A DNA stretch of 64,000 bases from the NCBI GenBank assembly GCA_002347685.1, contig DDWS01000063.1, positions 15,312 through 79,311 on the forward strand. The letters run 5' to 3'. The notes under the pieces are model-generated. The model saw nothing but the letters and a program-made list of their open reading frames with translations, did no database searches and had not been told where the DNA came from. Numbering within the stretch: position 1 is the stretch's first letter; each line of letters opens with the position of its first letter. This document shows, in pieces, positions 33,073 through 40,992 of this stretch. A program made the translations under genes and the position numbers. This DNA comes from Syntrophaceae bacterium UBA2280 (GTDB lineage: Bacteria > Desulfobacterota > Syntrophia > Syntrophales > Smithellaceae).

Positions 33073-33882
33073 CTAATTTTTAAAATTTGGTTTTCTCTTT
33101 TCTTTTTGCGCTTTGATTCCTTCATCAGGATCATTGCCTCTCAGCACGGGCAAGGCAGTATCAATCTCCAGTTGCAAGGCCTGTTCAACCGATAATCCCC
33201 GTGCCTGTCTGTTAATTTTGATAATGCCCTGTTGCGATTTCGGACCGAAACCGGCCAGCCTTTGAGCAATTCCCATGGCATGATCCAGAAGATATTCCCT
33301 GGGAAGAACTTCGTTTAAGAAGCCCCATTTCAGTAACGTATGAGAAGAATAAATGTTGCCCGTCAACAATATTTCCAAAGCCCGTGTATTGCCGACAATG
33401 GCGGGCAAGTAGACATTCGCACCGCCCATGGCTTGAATCCCCAGCTTTGTTCCGCGCATCTGAAATTTCGAATCTGTGGATGCAATGCGCAGATCCGCGC
33501 CGATGGTCATTTCAAAACCGCTCGTGAGACACCAGCCATTCACGGCGGCAATAATCGGTTTCATCATATCTCTCTTTCGCAGGAGCGCTTTACTGTATCC
33601 GGCAAAACCGTTCTCTTCACTGAAAAGGAATATTTCTTCATCGGTTCGAAGCGGTTTTTGTCCGGTCAAAAGCGGGAGGCTGTCCGCTAAATCCATGCCT
33701 GAGCAAAAGATATCCGGTAAAGCGGAATGCAATACAACCGACCTGATCCGGTCGTCATTGCGGCATTCGTCCCAAGCATGACACAATTCCATAAGCACGC
33801 TCGATGAAAGCGCATTTTTTGTTTCCGGGACATTGAGTCCAACTTTGGCCACATGGCCTTCTTTAATAAAATCCACTCCCAT
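33073..33882 (-). CDS. Enoyl-CoA hydratase/isomerase family protein, catalytic Glu lacking
   Basis: 269 residues; AAGGAA lies 8 bp upstream. The crotonase fold shows in NVPETKNALSSSVLMELCHA, FCSGMDLADSL, IIAAVNGWCLTSGFEMTIGADLRIAS and LLTGNIYSSHTLLKWGFLNEV. At the places of the two catalytic Glu of classical hydratases, the sequence reads RGTKLGIQAMGGANVYL, so neither is seen. It may catalyse another crotonase-type reaction (isomerase, dehalogenase, thioesterase-like) or only bind acyl-CoA. It starts 21 bp after the RND pump gene and seems co-transcribed. Confidence 0.8.
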   Translation of the reverse strand: MGVDFIKEGHVAKVGLNVPETKNALSSSVLMELCHAWDECRNDDRIRSVVLHSALPDIFCSGMDLADSLPLLTGQKPLRTDEEIFLFSEENGFAGYSKALLRKRDMMKPIIAAVNGWCLTSGFEMTIGADLRIASTDSKFQMRGTKLGIQAMGGANVYLPAIVGNTRALEILLTGNIYSSHTLLKWGFLNEVLPREYLLDHAMGIAQRLAGFGPKSQQGIIKINRQARGLSVEQALQLEIDTALPVLRGNDPDEGIKAQKEKRKPNFKN

Positions 33883-33903
33883 TTGATTTGTTCCTTTCTT
33901 ATT

Positions 33904-36900
33904 TTACAGATCTTTTTCGCCCGGCATGGCCTTATACCAGGCTGCATACATGACCGGCAGCACCAAAAGTGTCAGCACTGTTGCACCGAGCAGTCCGCCA
34001 CCGATGGCTACGGCCATGGGCCCCCAGAAGACACTGTTAGCCAGCGGCACCATGGCCAGAATGGCCGCCGTAGCCGTGAGCATGATGGGACGGAAACGAA
34101 GGATCGTGGCATTAATGATGGCGTTCCACAGCGATTGTCCGGCGGTGATTTGCCGGTCGATCTGATCGATAAGAATGACGGAGTTGCGCATGATGATACC
34201 CGCCAGGGCCAGCATTCCCAGTTGCACGACAAACCCCATGGGGCGTCCCGTGACGAGCAATCCAACGCTCGCGCCGATGATGCCCAGCGGGGCCGTAAGC
34301 AGTGTCAAAATCACCTTGGGAATGCTCTGCAACTGAAACATGAGCAGTGTAATGATCACCAGAATCATGACCGGCACCGGTTGCATCAGCCAGGCCATGG
34401 CTTTTAGCCTCATTTCCGGTCCGCCGCCGATTTCGATGCTGTAACCCGGCGGCAGTGATTTACGATAGCTCTCCAGTTGCGCAAAAGCATGGTTGGTGCG
34501 GTCAACTCCGGACGCACCGGTTATTGTATTGGCCTGGACGGTGATGGTTGGCTTCAAATGTCTGCGCCAGATCAGCCCTTCTTCGGCTTCCAGACTGATG
34601 GTTGCGATTTGATCCAGCGGAATATACCGGCCGCCCCCCAGGTGAATGTTGAGATCTTTTATCTTCGAAAGATCCTGCCGGTTTTTTGCATCCGTCCGGA
34701 AAACGATGCTCACTGTTTTGTCTTTTTCCCGGAATTCGGCAATCGGCGCGCCGGACAGATAGGCCTGGAGGTTAAGTGCCAGTGTCTGGCTGTCAATACC
34801 CAGAGATCTGGCCTTGTCCTGATTGATGGCCAGACGCATGGCCTTGTTCTTTTCATTCCAGTTCAGATTGACATCTGTCAATTGCCGGTCTTTGATCATA
34901 ACCTGGCTTACATGTTCTGCTATTTCACGAACCTTCTCGTGATTGTTGCCGGAAACCCTCAGCATGACCGGGTAACTGTCGGATGGCCCGAGCTGAATGA
35001 TTTTGACATTGCCGCGCACATTGGGAAAATCGGAAGCCAAAAGCTGCTGGGATTTTTTGATCAATTCGGTGCGCGCTTCGAAATCTTTGGCGACGATGAC
35101 AAATTGTGCGTAATTGGTGTCAGGCAGTGTAGGTTCGGCGGTGAGAACAAATCGGGGCGCCCCTTGCCCGACGTAGTAGGAGTAATGGGCAACATGATTG
35201 TCGCCATCGAAGTGCCGGGCGAACTTGAGGGCTTCCGTTTCCGTGGATTTAAGGGATGCCCCTTGAGGTAAACGCATTTCAACAACGACTTCCGGTCGGG
35301 TGGATGCCGGGAAGAATTCCTGCGAGACCAGTCCCATGAGAAACAGAGAGCCGATGAAACTTACGAGAGTAATGACCAGGACGCGCCGACGGTGGGTGAG
35401 GCACCAGGTCAGGACTGTCTTAAACCAGCGGTAAAACCGGGTGTCATAGATATCATGATCCTCGCCGCCATGGCCCGGTTTGATGTTGATCAGAGCATGT
35501 CCTAAAAGGGGTGTGGCCGTGCCGGCAACGACCCAGGAAATGAGCAGTGCTATGGTGACCACGGAAAAGATAGCGCCGGTAAATTCCGCGGAGGCGCCTG
35601 CGGAAAAACCGACCGGAATGAAGCCGGCGCAGGTGATAAGCGCTCCCGTCAGGCGCGGATAGGCTGTGGACGTATAGGCATAACAGGCCGCATCAAAACG
35701 TTGCCAGCCCTGTTCGAGCTTGACGGTCATCATTTCGATGGCGATAATCGCATCATCAACCAAAAGGCCCAACGCGATTATCAGCGCGCCCAGGGAAATC
35801 TTGTGCAGGGGGATTCCGAGAATTTTCATAAAAATAAAAACGCCCATGATCACCAGCGGAATGGTGAAAGCAACAATGCTGCCGGAACGGGCCCCCAGAC
35901 TTAAAAAACATACCAGCAAAACCACGCCGACGGCCAGCGCCAAGTGGAACAGGAATTCATTAATTGAATCTTTCACGATTTTGGGCTGATTGGAAACGGT
36001 ATTAATTTCCATGCCCAGAGGCAGATCTTTTTGAATTTCGGCAATCGTTTTGGTCAGATTTTTGCCCAGGGTCAGGATGTTTCCGCCTTCTTCCATCGAT
36101 GCGGCAAGACCTACGGCCGGTTTTCCGTTGTAAAACATCCTGGCTTCGGGCGGTTCCGAATAACTGCGTTTAATCGTGGCGATATCTCCCAGTCGGAAAG
36201 ACCGGCCGCCTGTGGAAATCGCCAGATTCCGGATGTCATCCATGTTTTCGAACATGCCGGTGACGCGCAAATGAACGTTATCCGAAGTGGTTTCCAGCAT
36301 CCCGGAGGGCGACATTGCATTCTGGGCCTCGATGGCGCGCATAATGACGACCGGATCGATGTTCAACCTGGAAAGCTTGCTTGATTCAATTTCGACGTAT
36401 ATCTTTTCGGACTGCACGCCGACCAGCTCAACCTTTTTAATGTTCGGCACCAGAAGCAGGCTGCGGCGAATGTTTTCCGCCCTTACCCGCAGTTCTTCAT
36501 AGGAGAAGCCGTTACCGGTCAACGCATAGATATTGCCGAAGACGTCATCAAAACGGTCGTTAAAGAAAGGTCCGACAACCCCCTGAGGCAAGGTCCATTT
36601 TATGTCATTGACCATGTTGCGCACTTCCAGCCACGTCGGCCGAATTTTATGGGCGGAGACTGTTTCGTCCTTCAAAAAGACATAGATGATGGATTGCCCC
36701 GGCGTGGAATAACTTTTCAGGTAGTCCAGCCCTGGTGTTTCCTGGAGTTTCTTCTCGATCTTGTCCGTGACCTGCTCTTCGACCTGCCTGGCTGTCGCAC
36801 CCGGCCAGGCCACGGAAACAATCATGACGCGCATGGTGAAGTCCGGATCTTCCATTCGTCCGAGGTTCGGATAAGAGACGATGCCTGCCAGAAAAATGAC

Positions 36901-36975
36901 GATAATGAAATAATAGATCAGTTGTTTGCGTTTGAGCGCCCATTCAGTCAGGTTAAAAGTTTTCATTATTGGCAC
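33904..36975 (-). CDS. RND efflux pump, inner-membrane transporter
   Basis: 1023 residues with the two-fold RND layout: TM1 near residues 18-35, a large periplasmic loop, TM2-6, a second loop and TM8-12. The proton-relay motif GLLVDDAIIAIE in TM4 keeps both Asp. The first loop has VSVAWPGATARQVEEQVTDK, and the second half ends LNAIINATILRFRPIMLTATA-type family sequence. It expels drugs, bile-like compounds or lipids by proton exchange. The start may be ATG 36966 rather than 36975; both overlap the adaptor gene. The partners (adaptor and outer-membrane channel) lie upstream in the operon. Confidence 0.95.
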   Translation of the reverse strand: MPIMKTFNLTEWALKRKQLIYYFIIVIFLAGIVSYPNLGRMEDPDFTMRVMIVSVAWPGATARQVEEQVTDKIEKKLQETPGLDYLKSYSTPGQSIIYVFLKDETVSAHKIRPTWLEVRNMVNDIKWTLPQGVVGPFFNDRFDDVFGNIYALTGNGFSYEELRVRAENIRRSLLLVPNIKKVELVGVQSEKIYVEIESSKLSRLNIDPVVIMRAIEAQNAMSPSGMLETTSDNVHLRVTGMFENMDDIRNLAISTGGRSFRLGDIATIKRSYSEPPEARMFYNGKPAVGLAASMEEGGNILTLGKNLTKTIAEIQKDLPLGMEINTVSNQPKIVKDSINEFLFHLALAVGVVLLVCFLSLGARSGSIVAFTIPLVIMGVFIFMKILGIPLHKISLGALIIALGLLVDDAIIAIEMMTVKLEQGWQRFDAACYAYTSTAYPRLTGALITCAGFIPVGFSAGASAEFTGAIFSVVTIALLISWVVAGTATPLLGHALINIKPGHGGEDHDIYDTRFYRWFKTVLTWCLTHRRRVLVITLVSFIGSLFLMGLVSQEFFPASTRPEVVVEMRLPQGASLKSTETEALKFARHFDGDNHVAHYSYYVGQGAPRFVLTAEPTLPDTNYAQFVIVAKDFEARTELIKKSQQLLASDFPNVRGNVKIIQLGPSDSYPVMLRVSGNNHEKVREIAEHVSQVMIKDRQLTDVNLNWNEKNKAMRLAINQDKARSLGIDSQTLALNLQAYLSGAPIAEFREKDKTVSIVFRTDAKNRQDLSKIKDLNIHLGGGRYIPLDQIATISLEAEEGLIWRRHLKPTITVQANTITGASGVDRTNHAFAQLESYRKSLPPGYSIEIGGGPEMRLKAMAWLMQPVPVMILVIITLLMFQLQSIPKVILTLLTAPLGIIGASVGLLVTGRPMGFVVQLGMLALAGIIMRNSVILIDQIDRQITAGQSLWNAIINATILRFRPIMLTATAAILAMVPLANSVFWGPMAVAIGGGLLGATVLTLLVLPVMYAAWYKAMPGEKDL

Positions 36976-38083
36976 CCGTCATCACTTTAACTTTTTCACC
37001 TTCACGAAGTTTGTGCACGCCGGCCGTTACAATAATATCGCCTGCATTCAATCCGGAGAGAACCTGAACCTGATCATTGCCGAACACGCCGGTCCGGATC
37101 GTGCGAAGGTGAACGGTGATCTGATCGATTACCCAAACCTGCGGCGAGGTTCCCGTCTGATACAGAGCCGAAAGGGGAATAAAAAGGGCGGTGGATTCGC
37201 CGCCTGCTTCATGGATCTGGACGGAGGCCGTCATTCCCAGGCGGACCTGGGCGGAAGCTTGCGCGAGCGCGACCCGCACTTTGTATGTTCGTGAAACGGC
37301 GTCAGCCATCGGCGCAATCTCACGGATTTTTCCTTCAATCGTTACACCGGGTAGCGCCCAGAAGGTAATTTTGGCCTTAGACGATGCCCGAACGGCGTTA
37401 ATGCGGTTTTCCGGAACATTGATTTCGATTTCCCGTTCGCCGTCTTGCACCACGGTCACAACAATCTGTCCGGGGCCAACCACCTGTCCGACTTCGGCTG
37501 TAATGGCGGAGACGACACCCGCTTTGTCGGATTGAAGTCGGGTATAGTCCATCTGGTGCGTGCCCTGTGTCTTCATGGCCAGGGCTTGTTCGTGGGTGGC
37601 CCGGGCAATATCGTAAGCCGCTTGATATTGCTCCAGCTGGGAGCGGCTGATGACGTCTTCCAGGAAAAGCTGATGGTAGCGCTTGAGGTTTTGTTCGGCC
37701 AGTTGCAGTTGTGATTTGGCCTGCGCCACCTGGGCCCGCTGGCTTGCGACGCTTTGCTCGATGTCTCTGGCGTCAATCTGCATGAGCGTTTGACCCGGTT
37801 TGACCGCGCTTCCCAGTTTAACATTGCGCGCAATAACCTTGCCGCCAACCTGAAAGGCCAGCTGGCTTTCGTGACGGCTCTTCACTTCGCCTGCATAAGC
37901 ATACTGTTCGCCAGCATCGACCGGAGATACGATCATGGCGCGCACCAGCGGCGGCGTTTCAACCTCTGCGTTTGTGCGATTGGCGCTGCCTGAATATAAA
38001 AACCAGACGAGCAGACAAAGACATGCGGCCAGGACGGTAAATCCGTAAATCAGAATTTTCCTTTTCTTGCCGGGGGTGATCAA
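36953..38083 (-). CDS. RND periplasmic adaptor (membrane fusion protein)
   Basis: 376 residues. The TTG start follows AAGGAG by 7 bp. An N-terminal membrane anchor (ILIYGFTVLAACLCLLVWFL) leads to the lipoyl/barrel-sandwich halves (SRHESQLAFQVGGKVIARNV, then TRLQSDKAGVVSAITAEVGQ) separated by a coiled-coil hairpin rich in Ala/Gln (RAQVAQAKSQLQLAEQNLKR). It links the inner-membrane pump and the outer channel in the periplasm. Confidence 0.93.
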   Translation of the reverse strand: MITPGKKRKILIYGFTVLAACLCLLVWFLYSGSANRTNAEVETPPLVRAMIVSPVDAGEQYAYAGEVKSRHESQLAFQVGGKVIARNVKLGSAVKPGQTLMQIDARDIEQSVASQRAQVAQAKSQLQLAEQNLKRYHQLFLEDVISRSQLEQYQAAYDIARATHEQALAMKTQGTHQMDYTRLQSDKAGVVSAITAEVGQVVGPGQIVVTVVQDGEREIEINVPENRINAVRASSKAKITFWALPGVTIEGKIREIAPMADAVSRTYKVRVALAQASAQVRLGMTASVQIHEAGGESTALFIPLSALYQTGTSPQVWVIDQITVHLRTIRTGVFGNDQVQVLSGLNAGDIIVTAGVHKLREGEKVKVMTGANNENF

Positions 38084-38149
38084 TTATTTTCTCCTTTTTG
38101 CTTGGTTAATGGTTATGGGTTGCGCGGTTGCTATCCTGGATGATCTTTC

Positions 38150-39460
38150 TTAACGGTAAATATCCAGCAGATTCCTGCCCGTGGCATAATGGAGCGCGGC
38201 TTCGGCTCTGCGATAATCATAAACGGCCTGAATTTGATTGGTTTCAGCCAGCGTCAGAAGCGTCACGGCATCGAGCACTTCCGTCGCAGTTCCTATGCCC
38301 TGTTCATAACGTTTTTTATTGATCCGCAGATTCTCCTGGGCTTGACCGGCCGCGTCCTGGCTTACCTGAATGCGTGCATAAGCGTTTTGCAGATGGAGGC
38401 TGTGGTATTGCAATTCCATCCGGATTTCATCAGCCAGTCTGGCCCGCTGTTCCAGCAGTTGTTTCTTCTGGCTTTGGGACTTCTGAACATTGGCCAGGGC
38501 GCGGCCTCCTTCAAACAGATTGATATTGACGCCGAACATCAACGACCAGTTATTTTCATAACGCTGGTGGGGATTTTCCATATAATCGTTGGAGCCGCGG
38601 ACATAAAACTTGGGAAGGAATTCTGCCTTGTACATCTTGGTCTCAAAGTCAACGGCGTCGAGGGTGTGATCCACAATCAGGATTTCAGCACGAAGCGTTG
38701 ACGCCTGCTTCCAGAATTCTTCAGCATCGTAAGGGGCGGGTGCGGCGATGATTGCACCCGTGTCCACGGCCAAAACGGAAGCGTAAATCGGGCGGCTAAG
38801 AAGATTGTTTAATTTTGCCGCGCAAAGAGCCTGGCCGTTTTTGGCCGAAAGATGCTTCTGGCGGGCGTCGGAGAGCCGGACTTGCACCTGCAACAGATCA
38901 TTGCGTGTAATCACGCCGCCTTCGTAAAGACGGGCTGCGTTTTGTAAATGCGCTTCGAGACGTTCAATTTCTTTGGCCGTGGTTTCGACCAGACGTTGGG
39001 ATTCCAGGTAATCGTAAAAGAACCGGGTGAAGTCAAGCGCCATGGCATTGCGGATTCGGGTTGTGTCGTGCTTTTTCGCTTCCAGCATCATGCGGCTTGC
39101 ATCATAACGGGAGAGGTTGCCCCGGAAATCGAAGAGGATCTGCTGAATACTGATGCTGTACGCATAATAATCGGCCACGGCCGTTTCGACTTCCGCGCCG
39201 TTGAGGACGGAGGTCGGTGTGTGGGCCAGGCTCGTATGCGAGGCGGACGCACTGATGGTTGGAAGCAGCGCTGCGCGGGCTATTTTCATGTCGGATTCGG
39301 CCATGGCTTCACTTAGCCTGGCGATTTTTACGACCCGGCTGTCTTCTGTGACGATTCTTAAACCCTCCTGAAGTGTCAAGGGGAGGTTCTGTGCCATTGC
39401 CGGACAGGCAGTGCCCATGACGTTGATCAGTGCAAACACCAGCCAAAGGTTAGGTTTCAT
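38150..39460 (-). CDS. TolC-family outer-membrane efflux channel
   Basis: ATG 39460 is chosen because it opens the signal peptide MKPNLWLVFALINVMGTACP (cleaved near AMAQ); a frame from 39538 only adds unrelated residues. The 436-residue protein has two similar helical halves. The first includes LPLTLQEGLRIVTEDSRVVK and RLYEGGVITRNDLLQVQVRL; the second includes NINLFEGGRALANVQKSQSQ and KKRYEQGIGTATEVLDAVTL. This is the TolC duplication with coiled-coil helices. It gives the pump its exit through the outer membrane. Confidence 0.92.
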   Translation of the reverse strand: MKPNLWLVFALINVMGTACPAMAQNLPLTLQEGLRIVTEDSRVVKIARLSEAMAESDMKIARAALLPTISASASHTSLAHTPTSVLNGAEVETAVADYYAYSISIQQILFDFRGNLSRYDASRMMLEAKKHDTTRIRNAMALDFTRFFYDYLESQRLVETTAKEIERLEAHLQNAARLYEGGVITRNDLLQVQVRLSDARQKHLSAKNGQALCAAKLNNLLSRPIYASVLAVDTGAIIAAPAPYDAEEFWKQASTLRAEILIVDHTLDAVDFETKMYKAEFLPKFYVRGSNDYMENPHQRYENNWSLMFGVNINLFEGGRALANVQKSQSQKKQLLEQRARLADEIRMELQYHSLHLQNAYARIQVSQDAAGQAQENLRINKKRYEQGIGTATEVLDAVTLLTLAETNQIQAVYDYRRAEAALHYATGRNLLDIYR

Positions 39461-39497
39461 GAGTGCCTGTCTTTTGTTTGGAATGGGAATGAAGTGT

Positions 39498-39779
39498 TTA
39501 TGCATGACCCTCCATGAGCCAGCAGTTATAATCCACAAGTCCGAATTGTTTTAATACTTCAGTGATGTAAATCCCCACTTCCGTACCCCGGACTTTACCG
39601 TCATCGCTTTGTGATATGATGACAATCGCCAGATCTCCGGGTATGGAATCGTGAACGCAGAAATGTGCCTGGGATAAATTGTACTTTTTGACGATCAGGC
39701 AAATTTTCTTCATGTACCCGCGGGCTTTTTTCTCAAAAGGTGCCGACGTTCTGAGGGATATGATTTCCATATATTTCAT
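39498..39779 (-). CDS. Small unknown protein leading the efflux operon
   Basis: 93 residues starting MKYMEIISLRTSAPFEKKAR and ending DYNCWLMEGHA; AGGAG lies before the ATG. The strand-helix alternation (MEIISLRTS, ARGYMKKICLIVKKYN, QAHFCVHDSIPGDLAIVIIS, GTEVGIYITEVLKQF) suggests a small alpha-beta, ferredoxin-like dimer fold. I do not recognise the family. It is 37 bp before the channel gene. A truncated copy of its first 22 codons lies at 43091-43159 beside the intact sigma-54 regulator gene, so the small gene and the regulator were once divergent neighbours. Confidence 0.65.
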   Translation of the reverse strand: MKYMEIISLRTSAPFEKKARGYMKKICLIVKKYNLSQAHFCVHDSIPGDLAIVIISQSDDGKVRGTEVGIYITEVLKQFGLVDYNCWLMEGHA

Positions 39780-39807
39780 ATTTTATTCTCCTTTATGCGG
39801 ATTCATT

Positions 39808-39892
39808 TGCTAAAAGGATGCCAATAGATAATATATAATAAAATCAATGATATATGGAATTAGTTGTTTTAAAAGTGTGCGATTGCGCACAC
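39808..39892 (-). promoter_or_regulatory. Sigma-54-like promoter plus palindrome before the efflux operon
   Basis: On the minus strand TTGGCAT, five bases, then TAGCA (about 39825 to 39808) approximate a -24/-12 promoter with changes at the -12 box. About 60 bp upstream, GTGTGCG-ATTG-CGCACAC (39875-39892) is a perfect 7-bp inverted repeat, a candidate activator site. Confidence 0.5.
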
Positions 39893-39971
39893 ATAACTAT
39901 CTTATTACATATATAGTGCGTTTAAGTGTGGAATGAGATATCAATCATCAAGTTAGTAAACGGATGACCTC

Positions 39972-40040
39972 ATGGTCGATGAAAGAGATATTTTTCGGGA
40001 AGCCACGCTGCGAATATGCAGCAGTCCTGGAAATAAATAA
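39972..40040 (+). pseudogene. 5' stub of a sigma-54 regulator gene
   Basis: ATG 39972 encodes MVDERDIFREATLRICSSPG, then NK and stop. It is the same as the head of the regulator at 43350 (VDEKDFFREATLRICGS). Only 22 codons remain. It marks one flank of an inserted or rearranged block. Confidence 0.75.
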
Positions 40041-40095
40041 TGAAAAGGCACTTCACACTGCTTGATATATTCTTTCTTGTAGTAGGGCTGCCTAT

Positions 40096-40992
40096 TCATC
40101 GATAACCCGGAGATTTATCTTCAACCAGCAAAATTTTTACATGAGGATCAGCAAGCAGTTTGCTTTGCCTCAATTTCAAGGCAAAGGGATTGTCTGAAAA
40201 GTGCCATAGAAGAATGTCAAAACCACGGAGATATTTTGTTATTAACTCATATTGTGTCTGATTCGCAGACACCGCGTTTACCTTGCTTCGGGAAAGATTG
40301 TCGATGATTTCCGCCATGTGTTGCTTGATCTCCCTTTTGCTATGTGAACCGGGTGGCAGGGTTGGAAGATAGTAACTTGTATAAAAGCCATGACTGGAAA
40401 ACACCCCAAGGTGTTCCGATTGTGACGATTCGATGATGATATTCGGCAAAATATTATATTTTTCAGAAATTATGGAAAGTTCTTTCACTGCGGCATTCTT
40501 GTTTCTGCTGTTAAGGTTTTTCAAATCAAGCCAGTAAAAAAGCTTTTCGGGATGGTCGACTTCTGCCAAAAGCGTGTCAAGGGACAAAGCGATGGAGTGC
40601 GTCGATGGATGACGGACGTCAAAGAAACCTTCTTCATGATAGAACACGTCGATTTCCACACCAGCATACCGGGATTTGGCATACCGGATTCGTTCAAGGC
40701 TGTTGACACGATGCAAAAATATTTTTTCAGGAAAGTTTTTTTCGGACAACGCATCAGGTGATGGCGTGAAATGAACATCCGGCAGCGTGAAGAAGTTGGA
40801 TGGACGCCAGATTTCCTCGATAGTAAACAACAGATAAAAAAGCACCATGATGCCAGCTGACCAGATAATTATGCGAACGATCAACAAATGATATGGTTTT
40901 GGCAGATAAAAAGGTTTATGCGGCTTCTTGCCGGTTGATATGCTTGATTCTTGACTTTCCCCATGCGGAGTTCTGAATCCGTTATCGCACAT
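40096..40992 (-). CDS. Membrane-anchored PI-PLC/GDPD-superfamily protein (FAM151/menorin-like)
   Basis: The start is taken as ATG 40992 (298 residues), since the frame upstream overlaps the sulfatase gene and is not protein-like; GAGG lies 11 bp before. One membrane helix near residues 34-56 (IIIWSAGIMVLFYLLFTIEE) anchors a periplasmic domain. That domain has FLHRVNSLERIRYAKSRYAG, VEIDVFYHEEGFFDVRHP and FYWLDLKNLN, the His...ExD...H...K layout of the GDPD/PI-PLC barrel, closest in style to FAM151/menorin domains. It may hydrolyse a glycerophospho-group or a lipid head. It overlaps the sulfatase gene by 11 bp, so the two likely act together. Confidence 0.65.
   Translation of the reverse strand: MCDNGFRTPHGESQESSISTGKKPHKPFYLPKPYHLLIVRIIIWSAGIMVLFYLLFTIEEIWRPSNFFTLPDVHFTPSPDALSEKNFPEKIFLHRVNSLERIRYAKSRYAGVEIDVFYHEEGFFDVRHPSTHSIALSLDTLLAEVDHPEKLFYWLDLKNLNSRNKNAAVKELSIISEKYNILPNIIIESSQSEHLGVFSSHGFYTSYYLPTLPPGSHSKREIKQHMAEIIDNLSRSKVNAVSANQTQYELITKYLRGFDILLWHFSDNPFALKLRQSKLLADPHVKILLVEDKSPGYR

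Noticed and set aside
33853..34407. 184-codon plus-strand ORF
   Set aside because: Antisense to the RND transporter with His/Gln-rich low-complexity sequence.
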